This document shows, one piece after another, positions 19,104 through 29,022 of a DNA stretch of 64,000 nucleotides. The DNA comes from Clostridium saudiense. Its GTDB lineage: Bacteria; Bacillota; Clostridia; Clostridiales; Clostridiaceae. Below the pieces are notes generated by a model. That model ran no database searches and was not told the origin of the DNA. It saw nothing but the letters and a program-made list of their open reading frames with translations. Within the stretch, counting starts at the first letter, position 1; the number at the start of each line of letters is the position of its first letter. The position numbers and the translations under genes were made by a program. Where the stretch lies: assembly GCF_000577815.1 (NCBI RefSeq), contig NZ_CBYM010000013.1:25853-89852 (forward strand), written 5' to 3'.

Positions 19104-20915
19104 TTAATCATTTTTTTCTATTTCTTTAATTGGTGGAATTTTAATAATGACTGTAGTACCATAATTATAAACACTTTTAAATGAAAGGCCATAATTATCA
19201 CCATATAACAGTTTAATTCTTTTGTTGATATTTTTTAAGCCATAACCACTACCTTTTGAAGAGGTAAGCTTATTATCGATTAGTTCTTTAAGTTTATCTT
19301 CAGTCATTCCTATACCATCATCAGAAATTGTTAGAATCACATCTGAGTTAATAGAATATCCTAGTATAGAAATAGTACCAGTTCCCTCACCTTTACCCAG
19401 AATTCCATAATTAATAGAATTTTCAATAATAGGTTGTAAAGTAATCTTTGGAATTAAATAATCATTAATAGATTCATCAACATTAAATTTTAATGAAATT
19501 CTATTGTTATATCTCATATTTTGAATGTTTACAAATAATGTTGCATGCTGTAGCTCATCTTTTATAGGAACTAAGTCCTTACCCTTGTTTAAAGAAAGCT
19601 TATAAAATTTAGCTAAATTTTTAACTGCATGGCTAATTTCAGAGTTCATTTTTTTATATGACATCCAATTAATCATATCTAGGGTGTTATATAAAAAATG
19701 AGGATTAATCTGAGATTGTAAAGCCTTTAATTCAGCATTTTTTACACTCTTACCAAGTTTGTATTGTTCATCAATTAATATAGACATTTTACCAATCATA
19801 TAATTGTAACTATCAATTAATTCTCCTAATTCATCATTATCATTATGATCAATATAATGACTAAAGTCACCGGATTGAACACAACGCATCCCTTTAACTA
19901 CTTTATTTAATCTTTTATTTATATATTTTATGAAATAAAAAGCTAAAGCTATGGAAGTTCCACCACAAATAACTACTATAATGAAAAGATAGATTCTTTG
20001 AGAATTTATAGCAGCAATAATACTTGATTCTGGTAATAAGGTTACCAAATACCAATCTGTTTTATCTATTAAAGACGATTTAACATAAATTTTTGAATTA
20101 TTAACTTTAGTAGTGGAAAACTTATTATTTATATTTGCAAAATCTTGAATTTGATTTATATCAGTTATATATTCAATATTTTGATTTTTTTCTTCGGATG
20201 AACAAATTATGATTCCTTCAGAATTAATTATATAGCTAACAGTATTAGGTACAGAATTAATTTTATTGATAATATCGCTAATTAGAGATTTTTTAAAGGT
20301 AAGCTTTAAATAACCTATATTTTCAGCAAAATTATCAGGGCTTTTTATAGTTTTAAAAAGTGAGAGTGTATCAGATGGTAGTGGATTATAAGTAGTAAAA
20401 TAAGAACTAGGTCCCCAAATAAATCGGGCATTAGTACTATTTATTGAATTTATAGCTTTAGTACCATCTAATATATTCATACTAAAAATATTTTTATTAT
20501 CATTCTTGTAAATAAAATTATCATTAACATATAAACTTACATTAGAAACTTCAGATTCATCTTCGTATGATGAAAGAAATAATCTTAAATATGATAAATG
20601 ACTTATTTGGTCAGATAGTAAATAATTATCAGGATCATTCCTAAGTATTGTTACAATGTTTTCATCAATAGCTAATGTATTAGAAATATCAAAGATTCTA
20701 TATAGTTTATAAGTTATAAAATCAACAGATTGTTCAAAGGCCTTTTCAGTAGAATTTAATAAATTACTTTCAATGATATTGGACATTTTAGCATAAGAGT
20801 ATCCAAATAAAGCTGTTAAAGGAACTAATATTAAAATACAATAAGTTAATAGAAATTTTTGTATTAAATTTAGTTTCCTAAAAAAAGTAATTTTATTTAT
20901 AATATAATCTTTCAT
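19104..20915 (-). CDS. yesM: YesM-like sensor histidine kinase
   Basis: A 603-residue membrane kinase. An extracellular sensor domain (about 42-305) lies between membrane helices at about 18-40 and 308-330, followed by HAMP (330-385) and a His_kinase domain with phospho-acceptor His406 in QSQINPHFLYN. The ATPase boxes follow (QPIIENSINYG, DDGIGMT, GYGLKNINKR). The start overlaps the stop of the response regulator gene by one base (TAATG). It probably senses a sugar or sugar-bound binding protein and controls the divergent permease, binding-protein and GH42 genes. Confidence 0.93.
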   Translation of the reverse strand: MKDYIINKITFFRKLNLIQKFLLTYCILILVPLTALFGYSYAKMSNIIESNLLNSTEKAFEQSVDFITYKLYRIFDISNTLAIDENIVTILRNDPDNYLLSDQISHLSYLRLFLSSYEDESEVSNVSLYVNDNFIYKNDNKNIFSMNILDGTKAINSINSTNARFIWGPSSYFTTYNPLPSDTLSLFKTIKSPDNFAENIGYLKLTFKKSLISDIINKINSVPNTVSYIINSEGIIICSSEEKNQNIEYITDINQIQDFANINNKFSTTKVNNSKIYVKSSLIDKTDWYLVTLLPESSIIAAINSQRIYLFIIVVICGGTSIALAFYFIKYINKRLNKVVKGMRCVQSGDFSHYIDHNDNDELGELIDSYNYMIGKMSILIDEQYKLGKSVKNAELKALQSQINPHFLYNTLDMINWMSYKKMNSEISHAVKNLAKFYKLSLNKGKDLVPIKDELQHATLFVNIQNMRYNNRISLKFNVDESINDYLIPKITLQPIIENSINYGILGKGEGTGTISILGYSINSDVILTISDDGIGMTEDKLKELIDNKLTSSKGSGYGLKNINKRIKLLYGDNYGLSFKSVYNYGTTVIIKIPPIKEIEKND

Positions 20916-22453
20916 TATGTGAATTTACGCCTATATTCAGAGGGGCTATAGCCGACTTCCTTTTTGAAGATCTTAGCAAAATAATTGCCATCTCTATAGC
21001 CAACACTTGAAGCAATTTCATTCATTTTTATTGAAGGGTCTTGTAATAAAGTTTTTGCCTTGTCTAATCTATATTCAGTGATATATTTATTTACAGTAGT
21101 ATTAGTATGATCTTTAAAAATTACGCATATATGTGCTGGTGTTAAAAATATATTTTTACTTATTTCCTCTAGGGAAAGATTAACATCAGCATAGTTTTCA
21201 TGGATAAATTTTAAAATGTTTAATATAGGTTTATTATTGTTATTTTTTTCTTCTAATAATTTAAAGAAATTATTTATTTTATCTATAAGGTAACTATTAA
21301 TTTCAAAGATAGTATTCAGTTGCAATATATCTTCAAATAGACTGTTACTATCTATATGAGTTGAGATATCAATTTTTCTATCATTTGAAAAGTTAATAAG
21401 TTTTAGCAGTAAATTATAATAGATATCCTTTACATAACTTATAGAGGTGCTTGGATAATTTTTAATTTCATTTGTTAATTCTTTAGTTAATAAAAGTAAA
21501 CTAGACTTATCTTCATTAACTAAATATTTTTGAAAATCATCATAGATATCATTATTAAGTACATAAATTTTAGGATTAAAATTTTCTAAATAAATTACGG
21601 AATTATGATTATAAAAGAATGCAGAGTTAACTATTTTAATAATATCAGTATAAGCATTTTTAATATCATATATATTGTTGAAAATATTTCCTATACAGAA
21701 GTTTAAAGGTGTAAAGTTATTTATATATTCACTAACCGAAAATAGCAATGAATTAAATTCAGAATTAGATATTAATGATTTTATAGTATTTTTAAGAAAT
21801 AAATTAATAATAATTTGTTTTTTATTAATAAACGATATCAAAGATTCCATATTGTAAATAGAAATTAAGTTTTGTAAATTAGAAATAATTAAGTTTTGAT
21901 CAATATTAATACAATTAATTAAATTCAAACAAACGATTACAGAAGGCTTGTCCAATAATGACAAGTAGTAGTCAGAATTATAATGAGAAGATAAAAGTAA
22001 ATTTATTTCATCATTAGTAATTGAATTAATTAAATCTAACACTATATTATCTTTAATGTTTTTATATATTATTTTTGATTTTTGAGCTTCTGTGACAGCA
22101 TTTCTAATTGAAATTTCTAATTCATCTAAATCAATAGGCTTTTCTACATAGCTTATTGCTTTAAGGTGAATAGCTGATTTTAAATATTCTTTATCTGAAA
22201 AACCACTCATAAATATAATAGAACAATTAGGATATAATTCTCTAACCTTAAAAGATAATTCTATACCATTTAAACGAGGCATTCTTACATCGGTTAATAA
22301 AATATCTGGTTCAAAATCTTTTATAATTTCTAATGCATTTTGACCATCATATGCTTCTCGTACTTCACTGATATTTAAAGCCTTCCATGGAATTGTTTCT
22401 AATATACCCTGACGTGTAAAACTTTCATCATCTGCAATTAAAAGTTTGACCAT
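20915..22453 (-). CDS. yesN: YesN-like response regulator with AraC DNA-binding domain
   Basis: A 512-residue regulator. The receiver domain has phospho-acceptor Asp55 (ILLTDVRMPR). A long, poorly conserved middle region (about 125-400) is followed by a C-terminal AraC-type double helix-turn-helix (about 410-510) ending VGYRDGNYFAKIFKKEVGYSP. The ATG is preceded by a GGGGG site. It heads the yesN-M-L-like operon and faces the sugar transporter operon across a 245-base promoter region, so activation of those genes is likely. Confidence 0.92.
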   Translation of the reverse strand: MVKLLIADDESFTRQGILETIPWKALNISEVREAYDGQNALEIIKDFEPDILLTDVRMPRLNGIELSFKVRELYPNCSIIFMSGFSDKEYLKSAIHLKAISYVEKPIDLDELEISIRNAVTEAQKSKIIYKNIKDNIVLDLINSITNDEINLLLSSHYNSDYYLSLLDKPSVIVCLNLINCINIDQNLIISNLQNLISIYNMESLISFINKKQIIINLFLKNTIKSLISNSEFNSLLFSVSEYINNFTPLNFCIGNIFNNIYDIKNAYTDIIKIVNSAFFYNHNSVIYLENFNPKIYVLNNDIYDDFQKYLVNEDKSSLLLLTKELTNEIKNYPSTSISYVKDIYYNLLLKLINFSNDRKIDISTHIDSNSLFEDILQLNTIFEINSYLIDKINNFFKLLEEKNNNNKPILNILKFIHENYADVNLSLEEISKNIFLTPAHICVIFKDHTNTTVNKYITEYRLDKAKTLLQDPSIKMNEIASSVGYRDGNYFAKIFKKEVGYSPSEYRRKFT

Positions 22454-22483
22454 ATATATACCCCCTATATCAAATATGTTAAA

Positions 22484-22513
22484 ATTATACCATTATTGTT
22501 AGAATTTATTCAA
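22484..22513 (-). promoter_or_regulatory. Probable sigma-A promoter of yesN-like operon with overlapping dyad
   Basis: On the minus strand, TTGAAT (22508-22513) and TATAAT (22484-22489) are 18 bases apart. An imperfect inverted repeat TTGTTAGAA/TTCAACAA (22496-22516) overlaps the -35 box and could be an operator. Confidence 0.5.
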
Positions 22514-22640
22514 CAATAAACATAAAATACAAAAATTATTCAATTTGGTTTTATTTAAGATTATAATAAATGGTAAGTCAAAATAAAAAAGATAATAATA
22601 TTTTACTAGTATCTAATTATTTTACCAATAAATATTACTT

Positions 22641-22683
22641 ATGTAGATGTTATCATTATATCAGTTGGTGAAAACGATAACTT
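22641..22683 (+). promoter_or_regulatory. Inverted repeat upstream of sugar permease operon
   Basis: Arms GTTATCATT and AACGATAAC (one mismatch) lie about 20 bases apart just before the permease ribosome binding site. The position suits an operator, perhaps for the divergently encoded YesN-like regulator or a sugar repressor. No protein assignment is possible from sequence alone. Confidence 0.4.
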
Positions 22684-22698
22684 ATAAGGGGGATATAT

Positions 22699-23694
22699 AT
22701 GGAGAAAGGGTTAGATAGCAAAAAAATTAAAAATGGATTTTTTTCGAAAAACAAAAATAAGGAAAATACTTTGTATGAGGAATCTTCTTTTGTAAGGCAA
22801 TTTAAAAGAAATAGGATATTATTACTGATGCTTGTACCAGCAGTTACTTATTTCTTACTATTTAGTTATTTGCCTATGACAGGTTCAATTGTTGCATTTA
22901 AGAATTATAATTTTAGAGATGGTATTTTTGGAAGTCCATGGGTTGGATTTGACAATTTTAAATATTTCTTTATTTCAGGACAAGCTTGGACTGTAACCAG
23001 AAATACTATATTTTATAATGTATTGTTTATTGTTATTAATACAGGTCTTCAAATGGGGCTTGCGATATTAATTTCAGAAATTGGTGGAAAGTTCTTTAAA
23101 AAGATTACACAAACAGCAATGTTTTTACCATATTTTATTTCATGGGTTGTTGTTGGAATGATTGCTTACAATTTTTTAAATGTTGAGCATGGAACAATTA
23201 ATACATTAATTGCAAAGCTTGGAGGAGAGAAAATTAATTTCTATGGAACAACATGGGTTTGGCCATTTATATTAGTATTTTTCTCAGCATGGAAAAATGT
23301 TGGATATGGAACAGTGCTATATCTAGCAGCAATAATGGGAATTGATACAGAAATATATGAAGCAGCTCAAATTGATGGAGCAAATATATTCCAAAGAATT
23401 TTCAAAGTAACAATTCCTTGTTTGGTACCGACTTTAATAATATTAACATTATTAGCAGTGGGAAATATCTTTAGAGGAGATTTCCAAATGTTTTATCAAC
23501 TTGTAGGTAATAATGGACCATTATTTAATGCAACAGATGTTATAGATACATTCACATTTAGGTCTCTTATTCAATCAGGAGAAGTTGGAATGTCAGCAGC
23601 TGCTGGATTATATCAATCAGTATTTTGCTTTATAACAATAGTATTTACTAATTTCTTAGTTAAGAAATATGATCCAGATTACTCATTATTCTAG
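22699..23694 (+). CDS. Carbohydrate ABC transporter permease (LplB/UgpA type)
   Basis: A 331-residue inner-membrane permease of the CUT1 sugar family. After a charged cytoplasmic N-terminus of about 30 residues there are six membrane helices. The EAA loop that contacts the ATPase is present (EAAQIDGANIFQRIFKVTIP). The start follows AAGGGGG. It forms a heterodimeric pore with the next gene product, 10 bases downstream. No ATPase gene is in this locus, so a shared MsmX-type ATPase encoded elsewhere probably powers it. Confidence 0.92.
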   Translation: MEKGLDSKKIKNGFFSKNKNKENTLYEESSFVRQFKRNRILLLMLVPAVTYFLLFSYLPMTGSIVAFKNYNFRDGIFGSPWVGFDNFKYFFISGQAWTVTRNTIFYNVLFIVINTGLQMGLAILISEIGGKFFKKITQTAMFLPYFISWVVVGMIAYNFLNVEHGTINTLIAKLGGEKINFYGTTWVWPFILVFFSAWKNVGYGTVLYLAAIMGIDTEIYEAAQIDGANIFQRIFKVTIPCLVPTLIILTLLAVGNIFRGDFQMFYQLVGNNGPLFNATDVIDTFTFRSLIQSGEVGMSAAAGLYQSVFCFITIVFTNFLVKKYDPDYSLF

Positions 23695-23704
23695 GAGGTA
23701 AAAT

Positions 23705-24601
23705 ATGAAGAAGTCAAAAGATATAAAAGTATTTAATATTTTAAGTTATACACTAATTGCACTAGTAGCAATAATATGTTTAATACCATTTTTAATGGTT
23801 GTAGTTGGATCTTTCACTGCAGAAAAAGAAATCATTGCAAATGGTTTCTCTTTCTTCCCAAAGGAATTGTCATTAGAAGCATATAAAACTGCATTAAAGG
23901 AACCAATGGCAATACTTAGGGCATATGGAGTAACAGCAAGTTTAACTGTAATTGGTACAGCAATTGGATTATTTATAGTAGCGATGACAGCATATGTATT
24001 ACAAAGAAAGGACTTTAAGTGGAGAAATAAAGTATCATTTTTCTTCTACTTTACAACATTATTTAGTGGTGGATTAGTTCCATGGTATATTTTAATGGTA
24101 AAATATTTAGGTTTAAAGGATAGCTATTTATCTTTATTGTTACCACCATTGTTAAGTGTTTTCAATATAATTATTATGAAAAGCTATATGAGTGGAATTC
24201 CACAAGCATTAACAGAATCAGCTAAAATAGATGGGGCAGGAGACTTTACTATATTTATGAAGGTAATATTACCATTAGTCAAACCAGCACTTGCAACTAT
24301 AGGAATGTTTATTGCATTAGGATATTGGAATGACTGGTATAATTCAATGTTATTTATAAATAATGAAAATTTATATTCATTACAATATTATTTATATAAG
24401 ATTGTAAACAATATCGAAGCATATAAAACAATACTAGCACAAGCTGGTGGTGGAACTTCATTAGGTTCTACAATAAATATGCCAAGTGAGTCTTTAAAGA
24501 TGGCATTAACAATTATAGTAACTGGACCAATTATATTAGTTTATCCATTTATTCAAAAATACTTTGTTAGTGGTGTAACTATAGGAGCGGTTAAAGGATA
24601 A
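23705..24601 (+). CDS. Carbohydrate ABC transporter permease (LplC/AraQ type)
   Basis: A 298-residue CUT1 permease with six membrane helices and the EAA loop ESAKIDGAGDFTIFMKVILP. The gene follows AGGAGG and lies 10 bases after its partner permease. The C-terminus (QKYFVSGVTIGAVKG) is a hallmark of this branch. With the preceding permease and the binding lipoprotein that follows it makes an oligosaccharide importer. Confidence 0.92.
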   Translation: MKKSKDIKVFNILSYTLIALVAIICLIPFLMVVVGSFTAEKEIIANGFSFFPKELSLEAYKTALKEPMAILRAYGVTASLTVIGTAIGLFIVAMTAYVLQRKDFKWRNKVSFFFYFTTLFSGGLVPWYILMVKYLGLKDSYLSLLLPPLLSVFNIIIMKSYMSGIPQALTESAKIDGAGDFTIFMKVILPLVKPALATIGMFIALGYWNDWYNSMLFINNENLYSLQYYLYKIVNNIEAYKTILAQAGGGTSLGSTINMPSESLKMALTIIVTGPIILVYPFIQKYFVSGVTIGAVKG

Positions 24602-24676
24602 AGATTAATAAAAAATACAAAAAGGATAAATACCAAAAGGGTTTATTTATAAATGAGTTATGAGGGGGATTTTAAA

Positions 24677-26221
24677 ATGATAAGAAGGTCAATAAAAAAA
24701 TTAGCAGCTATAGGTTTAAGCGTGCTTATGTTAAGTTCATTTATGGTAGGATGTGGGTCAAAAGGATCCGATGATAAAAGTGTAGCATCAAATTCTTCAG
24801 AATTAAAAGAAGTTAAATTGAAAATGTACTTAATAGGAGATAAACCAGCAGATTTTGATGAGGTTTATGCAAAGGTTAACGAAAAGATGAAGGAAGAAAT
24901 AAATGCAACTTTAGAAGTGAATTTTATTCCTTGGTCAGATATGACAACTAAGTATCAACTATTATTCCAATCAGGTGAAGATTTTGATTTAATATTCACA
25001 GCTGCAGGGTGGGGATATTATAGCCAAGTTGCAACTAAAAATGGATTCTTAGAGTTAACAGATGACTTATTAAAGGAATATGCTCCACAAATTTATGCTA
25101 ATGAACCAGCAGATGCATGGAATCAAGCAAAAATTGATGGGAAAGTATATATGGTTCCAAATGATAGAAATGAATATGGTACAAACGTATTTGCTTATAG
25201 AGGAGATTTAGCAAGCAAATATGGATTTGAATCAATTACAAGTTATGATGAACTTGAAGCATTTATGGATGCTGTAGCACAAGGTGAATCAGGAAATGGA
25301 ATTAAGGTTATGGCTAATGGTGGGGGACAAAATTTACAATGGCCATATATGATTGAAAGATATGGATTCTCAACTGTTAGTGGAGCTCCAACACCATCGA
25401 TTGGATATGATGTTAATGATACATCAGGAGAAGTATTTGCCTTTGTTGATACTCCAGAATATATGGAATATGTAACGAAAATGAAGGAATTTGCTGATAA
25501 GGGTTATTGGGCAGCAGATTCAATTTCAAGCCAAGCTACTAGAGATGAAGATTTCGTAGCAGGAAAAACTGCAATAATGACTTGGAATCTTAGTACTGTA
25601 GCAAATAGAACTGTTGAAATGAATGCAGCTAATCCAGATTGGAATGCAACATTACTTGATTTAAGTGAAGGAGTTAACAGAGTTGTTCAACCTTATACAA
25701 ACAATGGTATTGCAATAAATGCTAATTCAAAAAATCCTGAAAGAGCTTTAATGGCAATTGAATTATTAAGATATGACGAAGAAATTAATAACTTAACTTG
25801 GTATGGTATTGAAGGTGAGCATTGGGAAAATTCAGCTGAAGGTGAATATACTTCTTTAGAAGGAAGTGATGCATTCCCAGCAGGTGAAGTTTGTCCGTGG
25901 GGATGGTATACTACTAAATTTGCTCGTACTTCATCTACTGAACCAGAAATAGTTCAAGAAACTATCACTAAGTGGAGTGACAATTATACAGTTTCTAATC
26001 CTTTAGCTGCATTTTCATTTGATGATTCTAATGTTAAAAATGAAATGGCAGCAGTAGGTAATGTTATTACTCAATATGGAGTACCTCTAGATTTAGGAAT
26101 GGTTGATGATGTAGAAGCTGGTGTTAAAGAGTTTAGAGAAAAATTAACACAAGCTGGATTTGATAAGATATTAGAAGAATGTCAAAAACAAGCCACAGAA
26201 TTTGTTAAATCATATAACTAA
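24677..26221 (+). CDS. Extracellular sugar-binding lipoprotein (LplA-like)
   Basis: A 514-residue solute-binding protein. The ATG chosen here (24677) has GAGGGGG upstream and gives a clean lipoprotein signal (positive MIRRSIKK, hydrophobic core, lipobox MVGC); an in-frame ATG at 24653 would only lengthen the signal. The mature protein is tethered by its Cys outside the cell and resembles LplA-type binding proteins (ABC transporter substrate-binding family 1, DUF3502-like C-terminal part). It delivers a sugar or oligosaccharide to the preceding permeases. The GH42 gene downstream suggests a galactoside. Confidence 0.9.
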   Translation: MIRRSIKKLAAIGLSVLMLSSFMVGCGSKGSDDKSVASNSSELKEVKLKMYLIGDKPADFDEVYAKVNEKMKEEINATLEVNFIPWSDMTTKYQLLFQSGEDFDLIFTAAGWGYYSQVATKNGFLELTDDLLKEYAPQIYANEPADAWNQAKIDGKVYMVPNDRNEYGTNVFAYRGDLASKYGFESITSYDELEAFMDAVAQGESGNGIKVMANGGGQNLQWPYMIERYGFSTVSGAPTPSIGYDVNDTSGEVFAFVDTPEYMEYVTKMKEFADKGYWAADSISSQATRDEDFVAGKTAIMTWNLSTVANRTVEMNAANPDWNATLLDLSEGVNRVVQPYTNNGIAINANSKNPERALMAIELLRYDEEINNLTWYGIEGEHWENSAEGEYTSLEGSDAFPAGEVCPWGWYTTKFARTSSTEPEIVQETITKWSDNYTVSNPLAAFSFDDSNVKNEMAAVGNVITQYGVPLDLGMVDDVEAGVKEFREKLTQAGFDKILEECQKQATEFVKSYN

Positions 26222-26480
26222 GATTCTAAATCTTTGATTTAGTTAATCGAAGTTACACCTACGAACAACGTGAGTAGTGTGTTTCATATAAAGATTCTAA
26301 ATCTTTGATTTAGTTAATTGAAGTTGACTGAAACTCCAAATTTTAATTTGGTTAGTTGAAATTACACTGTGTGTCTCATTTAAAATAGCCTTCTCACTAT
26401 TAGTAATGCTCATAGTAATTATTATGGGCAAAGCTACACCTACGAGCATAAGTAAGTAGCGTGTTTCCAGTTTAAAATAG
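26221..26480 (+). repeat. Cluster of degenerate hairpin repeats
   Basis: The 451-base gap between the binding protein and GH42 genes is filled by two interleaved repeat types. Type 1 is a 34-base unit at 26221-26254 and 26292-26325 (one difference) with stem CTAAATC/GATTTAG. A third copy at 26334-26364 has both arms changed together to CCAAATT/AATTTGG. Type 2 is GTTACACCTACG...GTAGTGTGTTTC at 26249-26286, a second copy at 26431-26469 (GCTACACCTACG...GTAGCGTGTTTC) and a short one at 26358-26378. The last two are each followed by TTTAAAATAG. No ORF is supported here. Confidence 0.75.
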
Positions 26481-26526
26481 GCAGATGATTAAGATTTATA
26501 AAAATTATAGTCATCTGCCATTTTTA
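26480..26526 (+). terminator. Terminator after sugar transporter operon
   Basis: Stem GGCAGATGA / TCATCTGCC around an A+T-rich loop of about 22 bases, followed by five T. It closes the repeat region; the remaining 140 bases to the GH42 gene hold no other recognised element. Confidence 0.75.
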
Positions 26527-26672
26527 ATAAAGAGATATAAAAAGTAAGAGAAATTAGTGCAATCAAATATATGGAAAGTGAGAATTTGTAGAAAATAAGA
26601 TTAATTTAAAAATATCAAAATTTTAGATAAGAAGAAGTATGCAATAATTAAGCGGTATTGGAGGAATATAAA

Positions 26673-28754
26673 ATGATTAAAAAATTTAAACCTGTTAATG
26701 AAAAGGTTAAAGGTTTTTTACACGGAGGAGATTATAATCCAGATCAATGGTTAGATTATCCTGAGATATTAAAGGAAGATGTAAGATTATTGAAATTAGC
26801 ACATTGTAATTGTGTGTCTATAAATATTTTTGGGTGGAGCGCAATAGAGCCCGAAGAAGGTAAGTATACTTTTGAATGGCTTGATAAAGTTATGGATGAT
26901 ATGGCCGCGGCAGGGGTTCATGTAATTTTATCTACTCCAAGTGGAGCAAGACCAGCTTGGATGTCAGAAAAATATCCAGAAGTTTTACGTGTTTGGTCAG
27001 ATAGAAGGAGAATACTTCATGGACAAAGACATAATCACTGCTTTACTTCACCAATATATAGAGAAAAGACTTCAGAAATTAATAGAATATTAGCAGAAAG
27101 ATATAAAGATCATCCTGCACTTATAATGTGGCATGTATCTAATGAGTATGGTGGAGAGTGTCATTGTAATCTTTGCCAAGAAGCTTTTAGAGAATGGTTA
27201 AAAGTTAAATATGAAAATGATTTAGAAAAATTAAATAAAGCATGGTGGACAGGATTTTGGAGTCATAAATTTACTAGTTGGTCACAAATAGAAAGTCCAG
27301 CACATCATGGTGAAGAGTTTGTTCATGGACATAATCTTGATTGGAAGAGATTTGCTACAGATCAAACTATAGATTTCTATAAAAATGAAATAGCACCAAT
27401 TAGAGAAATAACACCTAATATACCTGTTACAACTAATTTCATGGGTGATTATCCAAGAATGAGTTTATTTAATGGATTAGATTATTGGAAGTTTGCTAAA
27501 GAAGTGGATGTTGTATCATGGGATGATTATCCAGCATGGCATAATAATTTTGAAAAGACATATGATACTGCAGCTAATGTTAGTTTTGTACATGATGTAT
27601 ATAGAACATTAAAGGGCGGACAACCATTTTTAATAATGGAAAGTACTCCAAGCTTAGTTAACTGGCATAAGGTAAATAAAACTAAGAGACCAGGAATGCA
27701 TTTATTATCATCACTTCAAGGTGTGGCACATGGAGCAGATTCAGTTCAATACTTCCAATGGAGAAAAGGAAGAGGAGCATCTGAAAAATTCCATGGAGCA
27801 GTAGTAGATCATTGTGGACATGAAAATACTAGGGTATTTAGAGAAGTTACAGAAGTAGGGGAAACATTAGAAAAATTAACTGAAATACTTGGAACTAGTG
27901 TAGAACCAGAAGTAGCTATAATTTATGATTGGGAAAATAGATGGGCAATAGATGATTGCCAAGCACTTAAAAATGATAATAAGGGATACTTTGAAGCTGT
28001 TGAAGATTATTATAAGGTGTTTTGGAGAAAAGGAATTCCTGTAGATGTAGTTAATATGGAGTGTGATTTTTCTAAGTATAAATTGCTTGTGGCACCAATG
28101 TTATATATGATAAGACCAGGTGTTGCTGAAAGAATAACAGAGTTTGTTAAAGATGGTGGTACTTTAGTTACAACTTATTTCAGTGGATTAGTTGATGAAA
28201 ATGATTTATGCTTCTTAGGGGGATTCCCAGGACCACTAAGAGAAGTTACAGGAATTTGGGCTGAAGAAATTGACACATTGTATGATTCAGATGTAAATTA
28301 TTTAGAGTTTAAAGATAGTAATGAGTTAGGTGCTAAAGGAAGTTATAAATTAAGAGATTATTGTGATGTAATTCATGCTGAAACTGCAGAAGTATTAGCA
28401 ACTTATAAAAATGATTATTATGCTGGAATGCCTGCATTAACAGTAAACAATTATGGAAATGGTAAGGCTTATTATATAGCAGCAAGAACTAATAATGATT
28501 TTGATACTGAGTTCTTTACTAAAATAATAAATGACTTAGAAATTAAACCTGTAATTAATACTGAATTACCTATTGGAGTAACAGCTCAAATGAGAACTGA
28601 TGGTGAAAATGATTATGTATTTGTTATGAATTTTAGTGAAGAAAATAACACTGTTGTTTTAGATGATAATAAGTATGTTGATATGCTTACAAATGAAGAA
28701 GTTAGTGGGGAATTAAAGTTAAATAAATATGGTGTTAAAGTATTAAAAAGATAG
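26673..28754 (+). CDS. GH42 beta-galactosidase
   Basis: A 693-residue glycoside hydrolase of family 42. The acid/base Glu158 is in WHVSNEYGG and the nucleophile Glu323 in LIMESTPS. A Cys cluster (HNHC, ECHCNLC) matches the zinc site of many GH42 enzymes. The domain order is TIM barrel (about 10-390), trimerisation domain (about 395-610) and a small C-terminal domain. The ATG at 26673 has GGAGG at proper spacing; a TTG at 26658 in frame lies within that site. No signal peptide, so it acts inside the cell on galactosides brought in by the upstream transporter. Confidence 0.94.
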   Translation: MIKKFKPVNEKVKGFLHGGDYNPDQWLDYPEILKEDVRLLKLAHCNCVSINIFGWSAIEPEEGKYTFEWLDKVMDDMAAAGVHVILSTPSGARPAWMSEKYPEVLRVWSDRRRILHGQRHNHCFTSPIYREKTSEINRILAERYKDHPALIMWHVSNEYGGECHCNLCQEAFREWLKVKYENDLEKLNKAWWTGFWSHKFTSWSQIESPAHHGEEFVHGHNLDWKRFATDQTIDFYKNEIAPIREITPNIPVTTNFMGDYPRMSLFNGLDYWKFAKEVDVVSWDDYPAWHNNFEKTYDTAANVSFVHDVYRTLKGGQPFLIMESTPSLVNWHKVNKTKRPGMHLLSSLQGVAHGADSVQYFQWRKGRGASEKFHGAVVDHCGHENTRVFREVTEVGETLEKLTEILGTSVEPEVAIIYDWENRWAIDDCQALKNDNKGYFEAVEDYYKVFWRKGIPVDVVNMECDFSKYKLLVAPMLYMIRPGVAERITEFVKDGGTLVTTYFSGLVDENDLCFLGGFPGPLREVTGIWAEEIDTLYDSDVNYLEFKDSNELGAKGSYKLRDYCDVIHAETAEVLATYKNDYYAGMPALTVNNYGNGKAYYIAARTNNDFDTEFFTKIINDLEIKPVINTELPIGVTAQMRTDGENDYVFVMNFSEENNTVVLDDNKYVDMLTNEEVSGELKLNKYGVKVLKR

Positions 28755-28786
28755 TAGAAAATTATATATACGTTGAATGAAGTATT

Positions 28787-28823
28787 AAGGTTAGTATTAA
28801 AAGGAATGCTAACCTTATTTCTT
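28787..28823 (+). terminator. Terminator after GH42 gene
   Basis: Stem AAGGTTAGTATT / AATGCTAACCTT (one G-U pair) with a T-rich tail, 33 bases after the stop. Confidence 0.8.
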
Positions 28824-29022
28824 TAAAAATTATTATATCTAAAGTTAAATGTTAGAATAGTATTTTATTCACGGGTACTTCAATAAAAAATTCTTAGTTT
28901 CATTTTGATTTATAAAAATATAAATAAATTTATTCTCTAAAATCTAAGCTTAATACATTAGTTTAACAAAGTAATTATTTAGGATATAATATAGATAAGT
29001 GAGTAAAAATAATGAGGTTTAT

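Noticed and set aside
26221..26480. CRISPR array
   Set aside because: Only two near-identical units 71 bases apart, with the other copies diverged and intervening sequence itself repeated; no cas genes in the window.
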